A stretch of 64,000 nt of DNA, from assembly GCF_000812025.2 (NCBI RefSeq), contig NZ_JWJE02000005.1:62001-126000 (forward strand), written 5' to 3'. The notes under the pieces were generated by a model. That model worked only from the letters and a program-made list of their open reading frames with translations, was not told the origin of the DNA and searched no databases. The first letter of the stretch is position 1. Every line of letters begins with the position of its first letter. A program made the translations under genes and the position numbers. Source of the DNA: Bacillus thermotolerans. GTDB lineage: Bacteria > Bacillota > Bacilli > Bacillales > Domibacillaceae. Shown piece by piece: positions 34,885-43,767 of this stretch.

Positions 34885-36163
34885 CTACTCTCAGCTTCCT
34901 AAGCGTTCTGTTCTTTGTATCGATGTGAAGTCCTTCTTTGCCAGCGTTGAAGCCGTACGGAGGAAACTTCACCCTTTGCAGGCCTATATCATCGTGATCG
35001 CCAATAAAAAGCTCCCCGGCTCCGTGGTTCTAGCTGCGTCTCCCCGCGTCAAGAAGGAATTTGGCATCACTACCGGCTCACGCGCCTTCGAAATACCGCC
35101 CGATCCCCGGCTAGTGCTTGTTGAGCCGTCCATGAAGCTTTATTTAAAGGTAAATAAAATGATCATTCGTATATTCCAGCGCTTTGTTGCTAATGAAGAC
35201 CTGCATATTTACAGTATTGATGAAGCCTTCCTGGATGTAACCGCTTCAGAACGGCTCTTCGGAGATAAAATCGACATTGCCCGGCAAATCCAGCGCACGG
35301 TTTTTAAAGAATTAAAGTTGGTTGTCACTATTGGCATCGGAGACAATCCCCTGCTGGCGAAGCTGGCACTCGATAATGAAGCAAAGGACGCAGCAGACGG
35401 GCTTGCTTATTGGTCCTATGCCAATATTAGAGAGACCGTTTGGAAGATTCCCGACTTAAAGGATATGTGGGGCGTTTCCAGCGGCTACATAAAGCAGCTG
35501 CACAGCCTTGGCATCCACTCTGTCTATGAACTGGCCCATGCTAATCCATACGTACTAAAAGACCGCTTAGGCTTATTAGGCCTGCAATTGTTTTATCATG
35601 CCTGGGGAGTAGACTACAGCATTTTGTCGGAGGGATCCGCTTCGAAGGAAAAGTCCTTTTCTAAAAGCCAAATTTTAATGCGGGATTATTATAAATTAAA
35701 GGAAATACATATCGTCATCCGGGAGATGGTAGATGAAGTTGCCATGCGGCTTCGTGCCCACAAACTAACCACTGCAAGAGTTGCCCTCGGCATTACATAC
35801 ACAAAAGATATAGAAGCAAAAGGTTTTCGATGCCAGATGACACTCGACCGGGGCACCAACGGCACAAGAGAGATTCTAACCTCCTTCCAGCTTCTCTTTA
35901 AAAAACACTGGCACGGACAGCCCGTTCGTCAAATATATATCTCCTGCAGCAAATTAGCTCCCGCCAGGTATGAGCAAATCGACTTTTTCCTTTCCGATAA
36001 AATGACGGAACGCAACCGTGCCATTGATCAAGTGATGGATGAGCTTCGCCTGCGTTTTGGAAAAGGGATTATTTTTTGGGGCTGCAGCCTGCAGCAGGGA
36101 GGCACCTTCCTTCAGAGAGTGCACCATGTTGGCGGGCATAAAGGGGAAACTGCCTTTGACTAA
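34874..36163 (+). CDS. uvrX: Y-family DNA polymerase UvrX/YqjW
   Basis: This 429-residue translesion polymerase of the DinB/UmuC superfamily has catalytic acids in LCIDVKSFFASVEA and YSIDEAFLDVT, a helix-hairpin-helix region (PDLKDMWGVSSG) and a little-finger domain to the end. It belongs to the UvrX/YqjW branch, induced in the SOS response and involved in mutagenesis. The ATG at 34874 overlaps the yolD stop, with AAGGATGAAAGGT serving as ribosome-binding site; an ATG at 34868 is an alternative. Chromosomal location with no phage genes nearby argues for the YqjW-type copy rather than a prophage-borne one. Confidence 0.93.
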   Translation: MNIDYSQLPKRSVLCIDVKSFFASVEAVRRKLHPLQAYIIVIANKKLPGSVVLAASPRVKKEFGITTGSRAFEIPPDPRLVLVEPSMKLYLKVNKMIIRIFQRFVANEDLHIYSIDEAFLDVTASERLFGDKIDIARQIQRTVFKELKLVVTIGIGDNPLLAKLALDNEAKDAADGLAYWSYANIRETVWKIPDLKDMWGVSSGYIKQLHSLGIHSVYELAHANPYVLKDRLGLLGLQLFYHAWGVDYSILSEGSASKEKSFSKSQILMRDYYKLKEIHIVIREMVDEVAMRLRAHKLTTARVALGITYTKDIEAKGFRCQMTLDRGTNGTREILTSFQLLFKKHWHGQPVRQIYISCSKLAPARYEQIDFFLSDKMTERNRAIDQVMDELRLRFGKGIIFWGCSLQQGGTFLQRVHHVGGHKGETAFD

Positions 36164-36362
36164 AAGGTTCATTGAACTATTAAAACGACGGCATGTCTCA
36201 CCAATCCGCTGCATAATAACTACTATAAAGCGAGATAGCCCGAAGGAAGAGATGTCATTGTCATCCGTTTCGCCCTGATGAAAAATAGAAAAAGCAATCT
36301 TCAACTACTAAAAGCGACGCGTTATAAGTACTGGAACAACCATTTAACAAGGGGGAAATACA

Positions 36363-37529
36363 ATGAGTCAGCTGAAAAAGGAAGCGGAGAAAATAAAGAA
36401 GGATTTGGTTCATTGGAGGCGAGCGCTTCATGAACGTCCTGAACTGGGGTTCGAGGAATACGAAACCTCAGCTTTTATACGAGCGAAGCTGGCTGAGATG
36501 GGCTTAAGCTGCCAAACCATCGCAAAGACAGGCGTGGTTGCTCTTATACAAGGAGAAAAAGATGGTCCCACTATTGGCTTACGTGCTGATATAGACGCCT
36601 TGCCAATCCAGGATGAAAAGCAGGTCCCTTACGCCTCAAAAAGCCAAGGAAAAGGCCACTTATGCGGACATGACGCACACACCGCCATGCTTCTCGGCGC
36701 CGCCAAGCTTCTGGCAGCAAATAAACCGAAAAAAGGAAACGTCAAACTGATTTTCCAACCAGCTGAAGAAGGCCGCTTTGGAGCAGAAGCCCTTATTAAA
36801 CATGGTGTATTGGAGGATCCAAAAGTGTCGGTTATTGCCGCCCTCCATGTGAATCCTGTTATACCTGCGGGCCATGTCACCTGCTCTCAAAAAGAAGTAT
36901 GTGCGGCGGTTGACTTTTTCGATATAGATATCATCGGTGAAGGCGGGCACGCCGCACACCCGCATCTTTCTGTTGACTCGATTGCAATGTCGGCGGAAGT
37001 GATCTCCTCCTTACAGCAAATTGTCAGCCGCCAGATCGATCCTCTCTCGCCAACGGTATTGACCATTGGACAAATCCATGGCGGAAGTGCAAACAGCGTG
37101 ATCGCTCCTTCTGTAAAAATTGGCGGCACCGTGCGTACCTTTGATCCTGATATTCGTCATTCGATGGAAGGAAGAATTGATAAAATTCTCCGAGGCATTA
37201 CCGAGGGGCTAGGAGGATCCTATAAATTAGTCTACCGTCATATTTATCCGCCTCTCATGAATGATGAGCATTTGATCCCTTCATTAATGAACACAGTGGA
37301 AAAAGTTCTAGGGAAAAACCGTTTTTCGTTCTCCAAACCCTCTATGGGTGGAGAAGATTTTTCCTTCTATACTCAGAAAATCCCCGGTATTTATTTCAGG
37401 CTTGGGGTAAGAAATGAATCAAAAAAAGCGATCTATCCCCTTCATCACCCCCGATTCGACCTGGATGAGGACGCGCTGCCTTATGGCGCTGCCTTATTGG
37501 CTCAATACGCACTGGATTTGCTGCAATAG
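36363..37529 (+). CDS. M20D family amidohydrolase (N-acyl amino acid/hippurate hydrolase type)
   Basis: This 388-residue metallopeptidase-fold hydrolase belongs to the IAA-amino-acid hydrolase/AmaA group. Metal ligands lie in GHLCGHDAHTAMLLG (Cys and His), FQPAEEGRFGAEALI (Glu pair) and SMGGEDFSFYTQKIPG. The dimerisation insert (about residues 185-295) carries the conserved GGHAAHPH. Relatives in Bacillus (YxeP, YhaA) cleave N-acetyl or S-acyl amino acid derivatives; the substrate here is not known. GGGGG precedes the ATG. The gene is monocistronic. Confidence 0.92.
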   Translation: MSQLKKEAEKIKKDLVHWRRALHERPELGFEEYETSAFIRAKLAEMGLSCQTIAKTGVVALIQGEKDGPTIGLRADIDALPIQDEKQVPYASKSQGKGHLCGHDAHTAMLLGAAKLLAANKPKKGNVKLIFQPAEEGRFGAEALIKHGVLEDPKVSVIAALHVNPVIPAGHVTCSQKEVCAAVDFFDIDIIGEGGHAAHPHLSVDSIAMSAEVISSLQQIVSRQIDPLSPTVLTIGQIHGGSANSVIAPSVKIGGTVRTFDPDIRHSMEGRIDKILRGITEGLGGSYKLVYRHIYPPLMNDEHLIPSLMNTVEKVLGKNRFSFSKPSMGGEDFSFYTQKIPGIYFRLGVRNESKKAIYPLHHPRFDLDEDALPYGAALLAQYALDLLQ

Positions 37530-37551
37530 TACTTTTCTTTATTAAGAAGCT

Positions 37552-37586
37552 AAAAGGCGAATCAATATATGAATTGATTCGCCTTA
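37552..37586. terminator. Bidirectional terminator
   Basis: The 13-base stem AAGGCGAATCAAT / ATTGATTCGCCTT lies between the M20 hydrolase gene and the convergent MhqD-like gene. A short TTTT follows only on the minus strand. Confidence 0.75.
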
Positions 37587-37603
37587 GGTCCTTTAAAAGC
37601 TAT

Positions 37604-38233
37604 TCATTTATCAGCCTGAAAAGTAGACTGACCTTTATACCAGCGAGCGGCTGCTTCTACCTCTTTGTACGTCAGCTGATGACCAAAGCTCTCCCAATGC
37701 AGGGTAACTTCAGCACGAGCTTCCTCTAATAAGGAGGACAGTTCTTTTGACTCCTCCGGTGAACAGATAGGGTCATTGGTACCCGCCGCAATAAAGACCG
37801 CTTTGCCTGATAAGTCAGGCAGACGGATTCCCCTTCTCGGCACCATCGGGTGGTGAAGGATCGCTCCTTTCAGGGCGTCTTGATAATGAAACATAAGACT
37901 GGCTGCAATATTTGCTCCGTTCGAATAACCTACAGCCACTACATTATTTCGGTTAAATGAATACTTGCCTGATGCCTCATCGAGAAACTCATCCAACTCT
38001 TTTGTGCGAGCAATGAGATCTTCTTCATCAAATACCCCTTCCGCAAGCCGACGGAAAAATCGCGGCATGCCATTCTCAAGTACATTTCCTCTTACACTTA
38101 AAACAGATGCTTCATCGTCTATTTCTTTAGCTAAAGGCAAAAGATCCTGTTCCGTTCCTCCAGTACCATGGAGCAAGAGCAAGGTTGGTTTGGCAAGGTT
38201 GCTGCCCTGCTGAAAAATATGCTTCATATTCAT
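37604..38233 (-). CDS. Alpha/beta hydrolase, MhqD-like carboxylesterase
   Basis: This 209-residue serine hydrolase of the phospholipase/carboxylesterase (YodD/MhqD) group has LLHGTGGTEQDLLPLA, nucleophile elbow GYSNGAN, acid in AAGTNDPICSPEES and catalytic His in ESFGHQLT. It is the last gene of a three-gene operon with a flavin reductase and a VOC dioxygenase. In B. subtilis mhqE-mhqD pairs a dioxygenase with such a hydrolase in the quinone-stress regulon. The start ATG at 38233 follows GAGAGGGG; the longer in-frame version is unsupported. Confidence 0.87.
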   Translation of the reverse strand: MNMKHIFQQGSNLAKPTLLLLHGTGGTEQDLLPLAKEIDDEASVLSVRGNVLENGMPRFFRRLAEGVFDEEDLIARTKELDEFLDEASGKYSFNRNNVVAVGYSNGANIAASLMFHYQDALKGAILHHPMVPRRGIRLPDLSGKAVFIAAGTNDPICSPEESKELSSLLEEARAEVTLHWESFGHQLTYKEVEAAARWYKGQSTFQADK

Positions 38234-38246
38234 ATGCTTCCCCTCT

Positions 38247-38855
38247 CTATTTCGGCCTTTCCAAGGTGAAAATATCGCCGATCTTGGCATAATCGTTGCC
38301 GGCTAACCGGCTGACTGCCTTCAGCCTATCCGCACAGATTTTGCCGTTTTCATATACATCTTCATTAATATGGAACTGCACGATCTTTCCAATTAGTAAA
38401 TCCGTCGAGGGATGTTCCCCGCCCCCGAGCTCAAGAACATGTTCTAATACACATTCCATGCGGATTTTCGCTTCCTTTACACCCGGCACCGAAACCACTG
38501 TGCTGTCCACAGACTGAAGTCCGGATGCTTCTACTTCACTTTTATCCGGCGGAAGCATAGCAGCCGTTTCATTGACTTGTTTAACATTTTCTTCATCAAC
38601 AATGTGCACGACAAATTCTTTTTGCGCAATGGCATTGCGTGCCGTGTCCTTCTGTATGCCTTTTGTCCGCTGAACAGCCACAGAAAGCATAGGCGGGTCG
38701 GCAGATACAATCGAAAAGTAGCTAAAAGGTGCCCCGTTAATGACTCCCTCCTTTGTTTGAGTCGTAACAAAGGCAATCGGCCGCGGCACGATACTGCCAA
38801 TCAGCAGCTTGTAATTCTCCCTTATGCTATTGGATGATGGATCAATAGAAAACAA
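38247..38855 (-). CDS. Flavin reductase-like FMN-binding protein
   Basis: This 202-residue protein belongs to the DIM6/NTAB flavin-reductase family with a split-barrel fold: LLIGSIVPRPIAFVTTQ, the NGAPFSYFSIVS motif and DTARNAIAQKEFVVHIVDE. It probably supplies reduced FMN or reduces a quinone-like substrate. Translation likely starts at the TTG at 38855, preceded by AAGGAG that forms the end of the dioxygenase gene (4-base gap). Co-expression with the dioxygenase and hydrolase places it in electrophile or aromatic detoxification. Confidence 0.88.
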   Translation of the reverse strand: MFSIDPSSNSIRENYKLLIGSIVPRPIAFVTTQTKEGVINGAPFSYFSIVSADPPMLSVAVQRTKGIQKDTARNAIAQKEFVVHIVDEENVKQVNETAAMLPPDKSEVEASGLQSVDSTVVSVPGVKEAKIRMECVLEHVLELGGGEHPSTDLLIGKIVQFHINEDVYENGKICADRLKAVSRLAGNDYAKIGDIFTLERPK

Positions 38856-38859
38856 CGAA

Positions 38860-39807
38860 TCACTCCTTTTTATCCGTTTCTCTCACTTCTATCGGCTGCA
38901 GCAGCTGTTCGATCTTCTCTCTTTGCGGTTCATACCATTCCGGAAGCTTAAGCTCGGCCCCAAGCGACTCCTTTCGTTCATCAATGAGAAAGCCCGGCTC
39001 ATCTGTCGCTATTTCAAACAGAATATGCCCACGTTCTCTGAAGTAGATGGAATTAAAATACTGCCTAGGCTGAACAGGTGTTGCCCGATACCCGTTCTCT
39101 TCGAGGTACCCTCTCCATTCTAACTGGTCCTTATCATCATCTGCACGCCAGGCGATATGATGCACAGTGCCAACACCCATTCTTCCGCGGCCTGATGATG
39201 TTTTCTTTATGTCTACAGTATTGCCAATATCTCCGCGTGACCGAAAGCGAGTGTAGTCCACTTCTTCCGCGGCCTTTTCAAGCCCCATAACCTTCTCAAG
39301 CAAATGTGCCGTCTGTTCAGGTGCAGCTGAATAAAGCACGGCACCAGCAAATCCCTGGATCGCCATATCAGATGGTACTCCATTAAAGCTCCATGTATTG
39401 CTTAGCCGTTCAGCTCTTTCTACGAGTTCCAGCTTTAAGCCATGAGGATCTGCAAAGGAAAGAATCTCCTCTCCAAATCGATTGATCTTCTCGCAAGGAA
39501 CATTATATGAAGACAGACGCTCAGCCCAAAAAGAAAGGGCACCTGTTGGCACGGCATAGGTCGTCACACCTACTTGTCCATCACCAATCACCCCTTGGTG
39601 AGCTCCATTCCACGGAAAGAAAGTAATAATCGTGCCTGGAGTTCCCTCTTCATCCCCGAAGTAGAAATGGTACGTACCCGGATCGTCAAAGTTAATCGTC
39701 CTTTTCACTAAACGCAGGCCGAGTACATTAGTATAAAAATCAACATTCTCCTGAGGATCGCCGACAATGGCTGTAATATGATGAATACCTAACGTTTGCT
39801 TATTCAA
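38860..39807 (-). CDS. Ring-cleaving dioxygenase, VOC superfamily (MhqE/MhqA-like)
   Basis: This paralogue of the protein at 23242 has about 315 residues and two VOC modules. Metal ligands lie in GIHHITAIVGD and TVHHIAWRADD, with the Glu in ILFEIATDEPGFLIDE. It is the first gene of the operon with the flavin reductase and MhqD-like hydrolase, behind a 22-base perfect palindrome at 39877-39898 that matches the MhqR box. The start is uncertain: TTG at 39807 lies 11 bases after AGGAGG, and GTG at 39816 is too close to it. Confidence 0.88.
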   Translation of the reverse strand: MNKQTLGIHHITAIVGDPQENVDFYTNVLGLRLVKRTINFDDPGTYHFYFGDEEGTPGTIITFFPWNGAHQGVIGDGQVGVTTYAVPTGALSFWAERLSSYNVPCEKINRFGEEILSFADPHGLKLELVERAERLSNTWSFNGVPSDMAIQGFAGAVLYSAAPEQTAHLLEKVMGLEKAAEEVDYTRFRSRGDIGNTVDIKKTSSGRGRMGVGTVHHIAWRADDDKDQLEWRGYLEENGYRATPVQPRQYFNSIYFRERGHILFEIATDEPGFLIDERKESLGAELKLPEWYEPQREKIEQLLQPIEVRETDKKE

Positions 39808-39876
39808 ACTACACACTTCCTCCTATATGTCATCTTCTATACATTTATCCGATTATATAAAGTTCATCCTTTGTTG

Positions 39877-39898
39877 ATTATCTTGAATTCAAGATAAT
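39877..39898. promoter_or_regulatory. MhqR-like operator, perfect 22-bp palindrome
   Basis: The arms ATTATCTTGAA and TTCAAGATAAT are perfectly complementary. The central TATCTTGAATTCAAGATA differs from the B. subtilis MhqR consensus by one symmetric C-to-T change per arm. It lies between the dioxygenase operon and the divergent MerR/TipAS gene. Confidence 0.75.
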
Positions 39899-39949
39899 TG
39901 TAAGTCATCCATAAATATTTGTCAAAGAAGGAGTTTTTTAAAACAACTG

Positions 39950-39980
39950 TTGACTCTTACGTTACGGCAGGCTTTATAGT
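39950..39980 (+). promoter_or_regulatory. MerR-type promoter with 19-bp spacer
   Basis: TTGACT (39950-39955) and TATAGT (39975-39980) are separated by 19 bases, the overlong spacing that MerR proteins correct by twisting DNA. The spacer holds the partly symmetric CTTACGTTACGGCAG, similar to TipA-type sites. Autoactivation of the following gene is inferred. Confidence 0.72.
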
Positions 39981-40002
39981 AAGGCTACAAGGAGGAGGTA
40001 GC

Positions 40003-40764
40003 ATGGCAATAAAGATTAAAGAAGCTGCTGAATTGGCTGGCATCAGCATCCGTACTTTGCATCACTATGATCATATCGGCTTGCTAAGTCCAACCCACTC
40101 AACCGAATCTGGCTATCGTCTCTATACAGACAAAGATATGGAGACCCTGCAGCAAATCCTGTTTTTCAAAGAGCTCGGCTTCTCCTTGAAACGCATCAAA
40201 GAGATTATCAACAGTCCATCCTTTGATCGCCGGGAAGCCCTTCAGCTTCACCGCAAGAGGCTGCTGGAGAAGCGGGACCAGCTCGATCAAATGATTGTGA
40301 CCGTTGAAAAGACGATTCAACATATGGAAGGAGAGATTCACATGTCTAACAAAGAAAAATTTGAAGGCTTTCGCTTTGACGAGTTCAAAAAAGATCCTTA
40401 TGAACAGGAAGCCAGGGAACGCTGGGGCGACCAGGCTGTTGATGAATCAAAGGCAAAGGTCTATAAAATGTCCCCTCAAGAACAACGGAACTTCACAGAG
40501 AACATGAATGAAATATATAGAGCACTGGCAGATTTGCGCCATACTTCCCCGGCCTCTGAAGAGTCCCAGAAAGCCATCGAAGAGTGGTACCGCTTCTTAA
40601 ACAAAATGGGCAGCTATTCACTGGATGCCTTTAAAGGACTCGGACAGATGTATGTGCAAGATGAACGTTTTACGAAAAACATCGACCAGTTCGGAGAAGG
40701 CTTGGCACAATTTATGTGCGAAGCGATGGCCATTTATGCGGACAACAAGAAGAAAAGAAAATGA
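40003..40764 (+). CDS. MerR-family regulator with TipAS antibiotic-recognition domain
   Basis: This 253-residue protein has an N-terminal MerR DNA-binding domain (IKEAAELAGISIRTLHHYDHIGLL), a dimerisation helix (about residues 75-110) and a C-terminal TipAS domain ('DEFKKDPYEQEARERWG', 'EAMAIYADNKKK'). The layout is that of TipAL and B. subtilis Mta, global activators of multidrug transporter genes. The start at 40003 follows GGAGGAGG; the in-frame extension to 39919 would overlap the promoter. The TipAS domain of TipAL binds thiopeptides; the ligand here is unknown. Confidence 0.92.
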   Translation: MAIKIKEAAELAGISIRTLHHYDHIGLLSPTHSTESGYRLYTDKDMETLQQILFFKELGFSLKRIKEIINSPSFDRREALQLHRKRLLEKRDQLDQMIVTVEKTIQHMEGEIHMSNKEKFEGFRFDEFKKDPYEQEARERWGDQAVDESKAKVYKMSPQEQRNFTENMNEIYRALADLRHTSPASEESQKAIEEWYRFLNKMGSYSLDAFKGLGQMYVQDERFTKNIDQFGEGLAQFMCEAMAIYADNKKKRK

Positions 40765-40771
40765 ATGAAAG

Positions 40772-40803
40772 GAAAGGAGCCTGAATAGCCAGGCTCCTTT
40801 CTC
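40772..40803 (+). terminator. Terminator of the MerR/TipAS gene
   Basis: AAAGGAGCCTG / CAGGCTCCTTT with a short loop lies just past the stop codon. Confidence 0.85.
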
Positions 40804-40899
40804 ATTAAGCAGCTAGTCACTCCTCGGTAAGAAACCCTTTGTTTTCTCTTGAGACCCTATATTTTCTCGCTAAAATGGTGCCTATGTGAAAATTTACAT

Positions 40900-40929
40900 T
40901 TGCCATCGCACTATAAAAACGGTTAAAAT
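40900..40929 (+). promoter_or_regulatory. Probable trhO promoter
   Basis: TTGCCA (40900-40905), an 18-base spacer and TAAAAT (40924-40929) resemble a sigma-A promoter about 80 bases before trhO. Confidence 0.45.
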
Positions 40930-41007
40930 AGAACCATATGTGTATTTTTACACTAGGCAAAATGCTTATTCCTCACCATAAAATTTACTATAAAGGCGGT
41001 AAGAACA

Positions 41008-41967
41008 TTGATTACCACAAAACCATATAGAGTTTTACTATATTATAAATATGTCCCTATTGAGAACCCTGAGGAGCTGGCTCAAGAACATTTAGCATTC
41101 TGCAAAGAGCTTGAACTCAAGGGGCGGATTTTGATTGCACCGGAAGGCATCAACGGAACAGTATCCGGTACGGTAGAGCAAACCGAGAAGTACATGGATG
41201 AAATGAAGAAAGATCCGCGCTTCGCCGATATGGTCTATAAGATTGATGAAGCTGACGGTCATGCCTTCAAAAAAATGCACGTTCGTCCGAAGAAAGAACT
41301 TGTTACTCTTCGCCTAGAGGATGATATCAACCCGCTCGAGCTTACAGGTGAATATCTAGAGCCAAAAGAATTCTTCGAGCGTATGCAGCAGGAAGATACA
41401 ATTGTCCTTGATGCGCGTAACGATTATGAATACGATCTTGGCCACTTCAGAGGAGCGATCCGGCCGGACATTAAGAACTTCAGAGAGCTGCCGGAATGGG
41501 TACGCGAGAACAAAGAAATACTAGAAGGAAAGAAAATCCTCACATACTGCACCGGCGGTATCCGCTGTGAGAAATTCTCTGGCTGGCTGAAGAAGGAAGG
41601 CTTTGAGGATGTCGCTCAGCTTCACGGCGGCATCGTGACCTACGGAAAGGACCCTGAAGTGCAAGGCGAACTTTGGGACGGCCAATGCTATGTATTCGAT
41701 GAACGCATCGCCGTACCTGTTAACCAAAAAGAACATGTAGTGGTTGGACGCGATTACTTCACAGGTGAGCCTTGCGAACGCTACGTGAACTGTGCTAACC
41801 CAGAATGCAACAAAAAAATACTGCTGTCTGAAGAAAGCGAGCACAAACACCTGCGGAGCTGTTCTCATGAATGCCGCGTGCATCCTCGCAACCGATATGT
41901 AGCTGAGCATGGTTTAACAGAAGAAGAATGGCAAGAAAGAGTCCAACAGTTAAACGCGCAGCAATAA
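41008..41967 (+). CDS. trhO: tRNA uridine(34) hydroxylase TrhO (rhodanese family)
   Basis: This 319-residue enzyme, formerly UPF0176/YbfQ, hydroxylates U34 of certain tRNAs with oxygen as the first step to (methoxy/carboxymethoxy)uridine. It has an N-terminal acylphosphatase-like domain ([16 protein letters not shown]), a rhodanese domain with the active-site loop [15 protein letters not shown], and a C-terminal cysteine-rich part ([13 protein letters not shown], then CSHECR). Translation appears to begin at the TTG at 41008 behind AAAGGCGG. The gene is monocistronic. Confidence 0.95.
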   Translation: MITTKPYRVLLYYKYVPIENPEELAQEHLAFCKELELKGRILIAPEGINGTVSGTVEQTEKYMDEMKKDPRFADMVYKIDEADGHAFKKMHVRPKKELVTLRLEDDINPLELTGEYLEPKEFFERMQQEDTIVLDARNDYEYDLGHFRGAIRPDIKNFRELPEWVRENKEILEGKKILTYCTGGIRCEKFSGWLKKEGFEDVAQLHGGIVTYGKDPEVQGELWDGQCYVFDERIAVPVNQKEHVVVGRDYFTGEPCERYVNCANPECNKKILLSEESEHKHLRSCSHECRVHPRNRYVAEHGLTEEEWQERVQQLNAQQ

Positions 41968-41969
41968 GT

Positions 41970-42006
41970 TAAAAGCCGTCCCCGTTAAATCAGGGACGGC
42001 TTTTAT
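41970..42006. terminator. Bidirectional terminator
   Basis: AAAAGCCGTCCC / GGGACGGCTTTT lies between trhO and the convergent small membrane-protein gene. Confidence 0.9.
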
Positions 42007-42374
42007 TATGTCCATCTATTTTGACGGATCTGTTTGATTAACAGTACAAGTGCAATAGAAAAAAGAAGAATGGTTAGAATAGCAGCAACCTTGGAGAGCG
42101 ATGTGATAAAGGTAATAAGAGCAATCACCTGCAATGCAGCTATATTCCAGCCAATCCAAAAATGCCGCTGGTCCCTGCTGCGAATAATAAGCAGCGTATA
42201 TAAGGTGATAAAGTTACTGACTAGAAACGTACCTGTAGCCATAGCATAATCAGCAGAAAGCAGGCCCTCTCCTTCCTCTATTCCATAAAGGAAAAAGACA
42301 GCAATTGGAACAGCGGCTAAATTCACAGCCATAAAAGCAATTCCCCAATAAAACCAATACCATTTTTTACTCAT
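42006..42374 (-). CDS. Small four-helix membrane protein, unknown function
   Basis: This 122-residue protein has four hydrophobic segments (about residues 7-30, 45-65, 72-90 and 95-115) and a basic C-terminus. No family is recognised. The ATG at 42374 follows AGAGGAG. It is divergent from the MFS gene at 42567, and the stop codon falls in the shared terminator. Confidence 0.65.
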   Translation of the reverse strand: MSKKWYWFYWGIAFMAVNLAAVPIAVFFLYGIEEGEGLLSADYAMATGTFLVSNFITLYTLLIIRSRDQRHFWIGWNIAALQVIALITFITSLSKVAAILTILLFSIALVLLIKQIRQNRWT

Positions 42375-42566
42375 TATATAAACTCCTCTTTCACCATTTC
42401 CTCTTATCGTTACCCTTATTGTGAAGGATTTTCCAGACAGAGACAACCAATTAAATTAAGAAAGATGCCTGATAGAAAAAGCTTCTCCTTCAGCCTATTT
42501 CTTGACAAAGATTTAAATAAGAAGAAGAATAAAGAAAAAAGCAATTCAATAAGGACGGCTGAATCT

Positions 42567-43721
42567 ATGCGTGTGTTTGTATATTTGATCGTGTTTTTCT
42601 CGTTTTTTGATTTATTTACCCAGCTGCCGATTATGAGTCCATTTGCCGAGTCACTCGGTGCAGCCCCGTTTTTAACAGGACTTGCTGTCGGTATGTACTC
42701 TTTTTCTAATACCATCGGTAACATCCTTTCAGGCTTTCTAACCGATAAGAAAGGCGCTTTTGGCGTGCTTGTGTCCGGCTTGCTGCTGACCGGGACCGCT
42801 CTGCTGCTTTACCACTTAGCATTTGATGCTTGGTCCCTTCTTGCCATTCGCTTCGTACACGGCTTACTTGCCGGGTTAATTGTACCAGCGGCCTTTACTT
42901 ACCTGGCTAATGCTGCCGAAGATCAAAAGAAGGGAAAGGGTGCCGCTATTTCAGGGGCATTTGTTGGCCTAGCAGCGATCATCGGGCCGGCTTTCAGCGG
43001 CATTGTAGCCAGCAGGACGAGCGAAACGACGGTCTTAACCTCTACTGCGGTTGTGCTGCTGCTTCTAGGGATTCTCTCACTGCTATTTCTGCGCCCTGAA
43101 ACAGAGGAAAGCTTTAATGAAAAAGAAGAGGTTCCTATCACTATCCGCTTCTTTTTCCAGCATGCAAGTGTCGTAAAGGCATTCATCGGCGCCTTTCTGC
43201 TGATGTTCTCACAAGGTGTACTAGCTTACATGCTGCCCTTGAAAGTGTTGAACCTTGGCTTTGATACACAGACAAGCGGCATGCTGCTAAGCATATTTGG
43301 AATCGTAGCTATTTTAGTATTCGTTTCTCCCATTAATAAAGTCTTTGATCACTTGAAGCCAAAATGGACACTTGCTTTTGGAATGACTGTCATGGGGGCC
43401 AGCCTTTTATTCATCAGTCTGTCAGAAGCTATTACGCTCCTTTACCTGTGTATGGGCTTATACGGAATTGGCTTTGCCTTTCTGTTTCCTTCTATTAATT
43501 CCTTGCTCGTGCATGCTGTTCCGCCCGCTCACCGCGGCAAAGCTTACGGCTATTTTTACGCCTTCTTCTCACTCGGTGTAGTGGCCGGCTCAGGAGTAAC
43601 AGGCATGCTGGCTTTGACAGCTAATGAAGGCTTCGTTTTCACAGGCCTGGTTCTTATCACTGCCGCCGCCGGCAGCCTTTTGAAAGAGCCGCCTGTGATC
43701 AAATCACCGCCTCAATCATAA
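42567..43721 (+). CDS. MFS transporter
   Basis: This 384-residue twelve-helix transporter has a first motif-A-like loop GFLTDKKGAFG and a motif-C-like 'GAFVGLAAIIGPAFSG' in the fifth helix, which favours an exporter. The start is uncertain: the ATG at 42567 has AAGGA 11 bases upstream, while an in-frame ATG at 42465 would add a long polar, lysine-rich extension (KKKNKEKS) unlikely for an MFS protein. The substrate is unknown. Confidence 0.85.
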   Translation: MRVFVYLIVFFSFFDLFTQLPIMSPFAESLGAAPFLTGLAVGMYSFSNTIGNILSGFLTDKKGAFGVLVSGLLLTGTALLLYHLAFDAWSLLAIRFVHGLLAGLIVPAAFTYLANAAEDQKKGKGAAISGAFVGLAAIIGPAFSGIVASRTSETTVLTSTAVVLLLLGILSLLFLRPETEESFNEKEEVPITIRFFFQHASVVKAFIGAFLLMFSQGVLAYMLPLKVLNLGFDTQTSGMLLSIFGIVAILVFVSPINKVFDHLKPKWTLAFGMTVMGASLLFISLSEAITLLYLCMGLYGIGFAFLFPSINSLLVHAVPPAHRGKAYGYFYAFFSLGVVAGSGVTGMLALTANEGFVFTGLVLITAAAGSLLKEPPVIKSPPQS

Positions 43722-43754
43722 AGAAACAGACTTGATGCCCAAGTCTGTTTCTTT
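43720..43754. terminator. Bidirectional terminator
   Basis: AAAGAAACAGACTTG / CAAGTCTGTTTCTTT lies between the MFS gene and the convergent murB. Confidence 0.9.
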
Positions 43755-43767
43755 GTGTACACAGGCG

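Noticed and set aside
36126..36278. Small 50-codon frame overlapping the uvrX 3' end (possible YqzH-like gene)
   Set aside because: It does not resemble YqzH as far as I can recall and lacks a ribosome-binding site.
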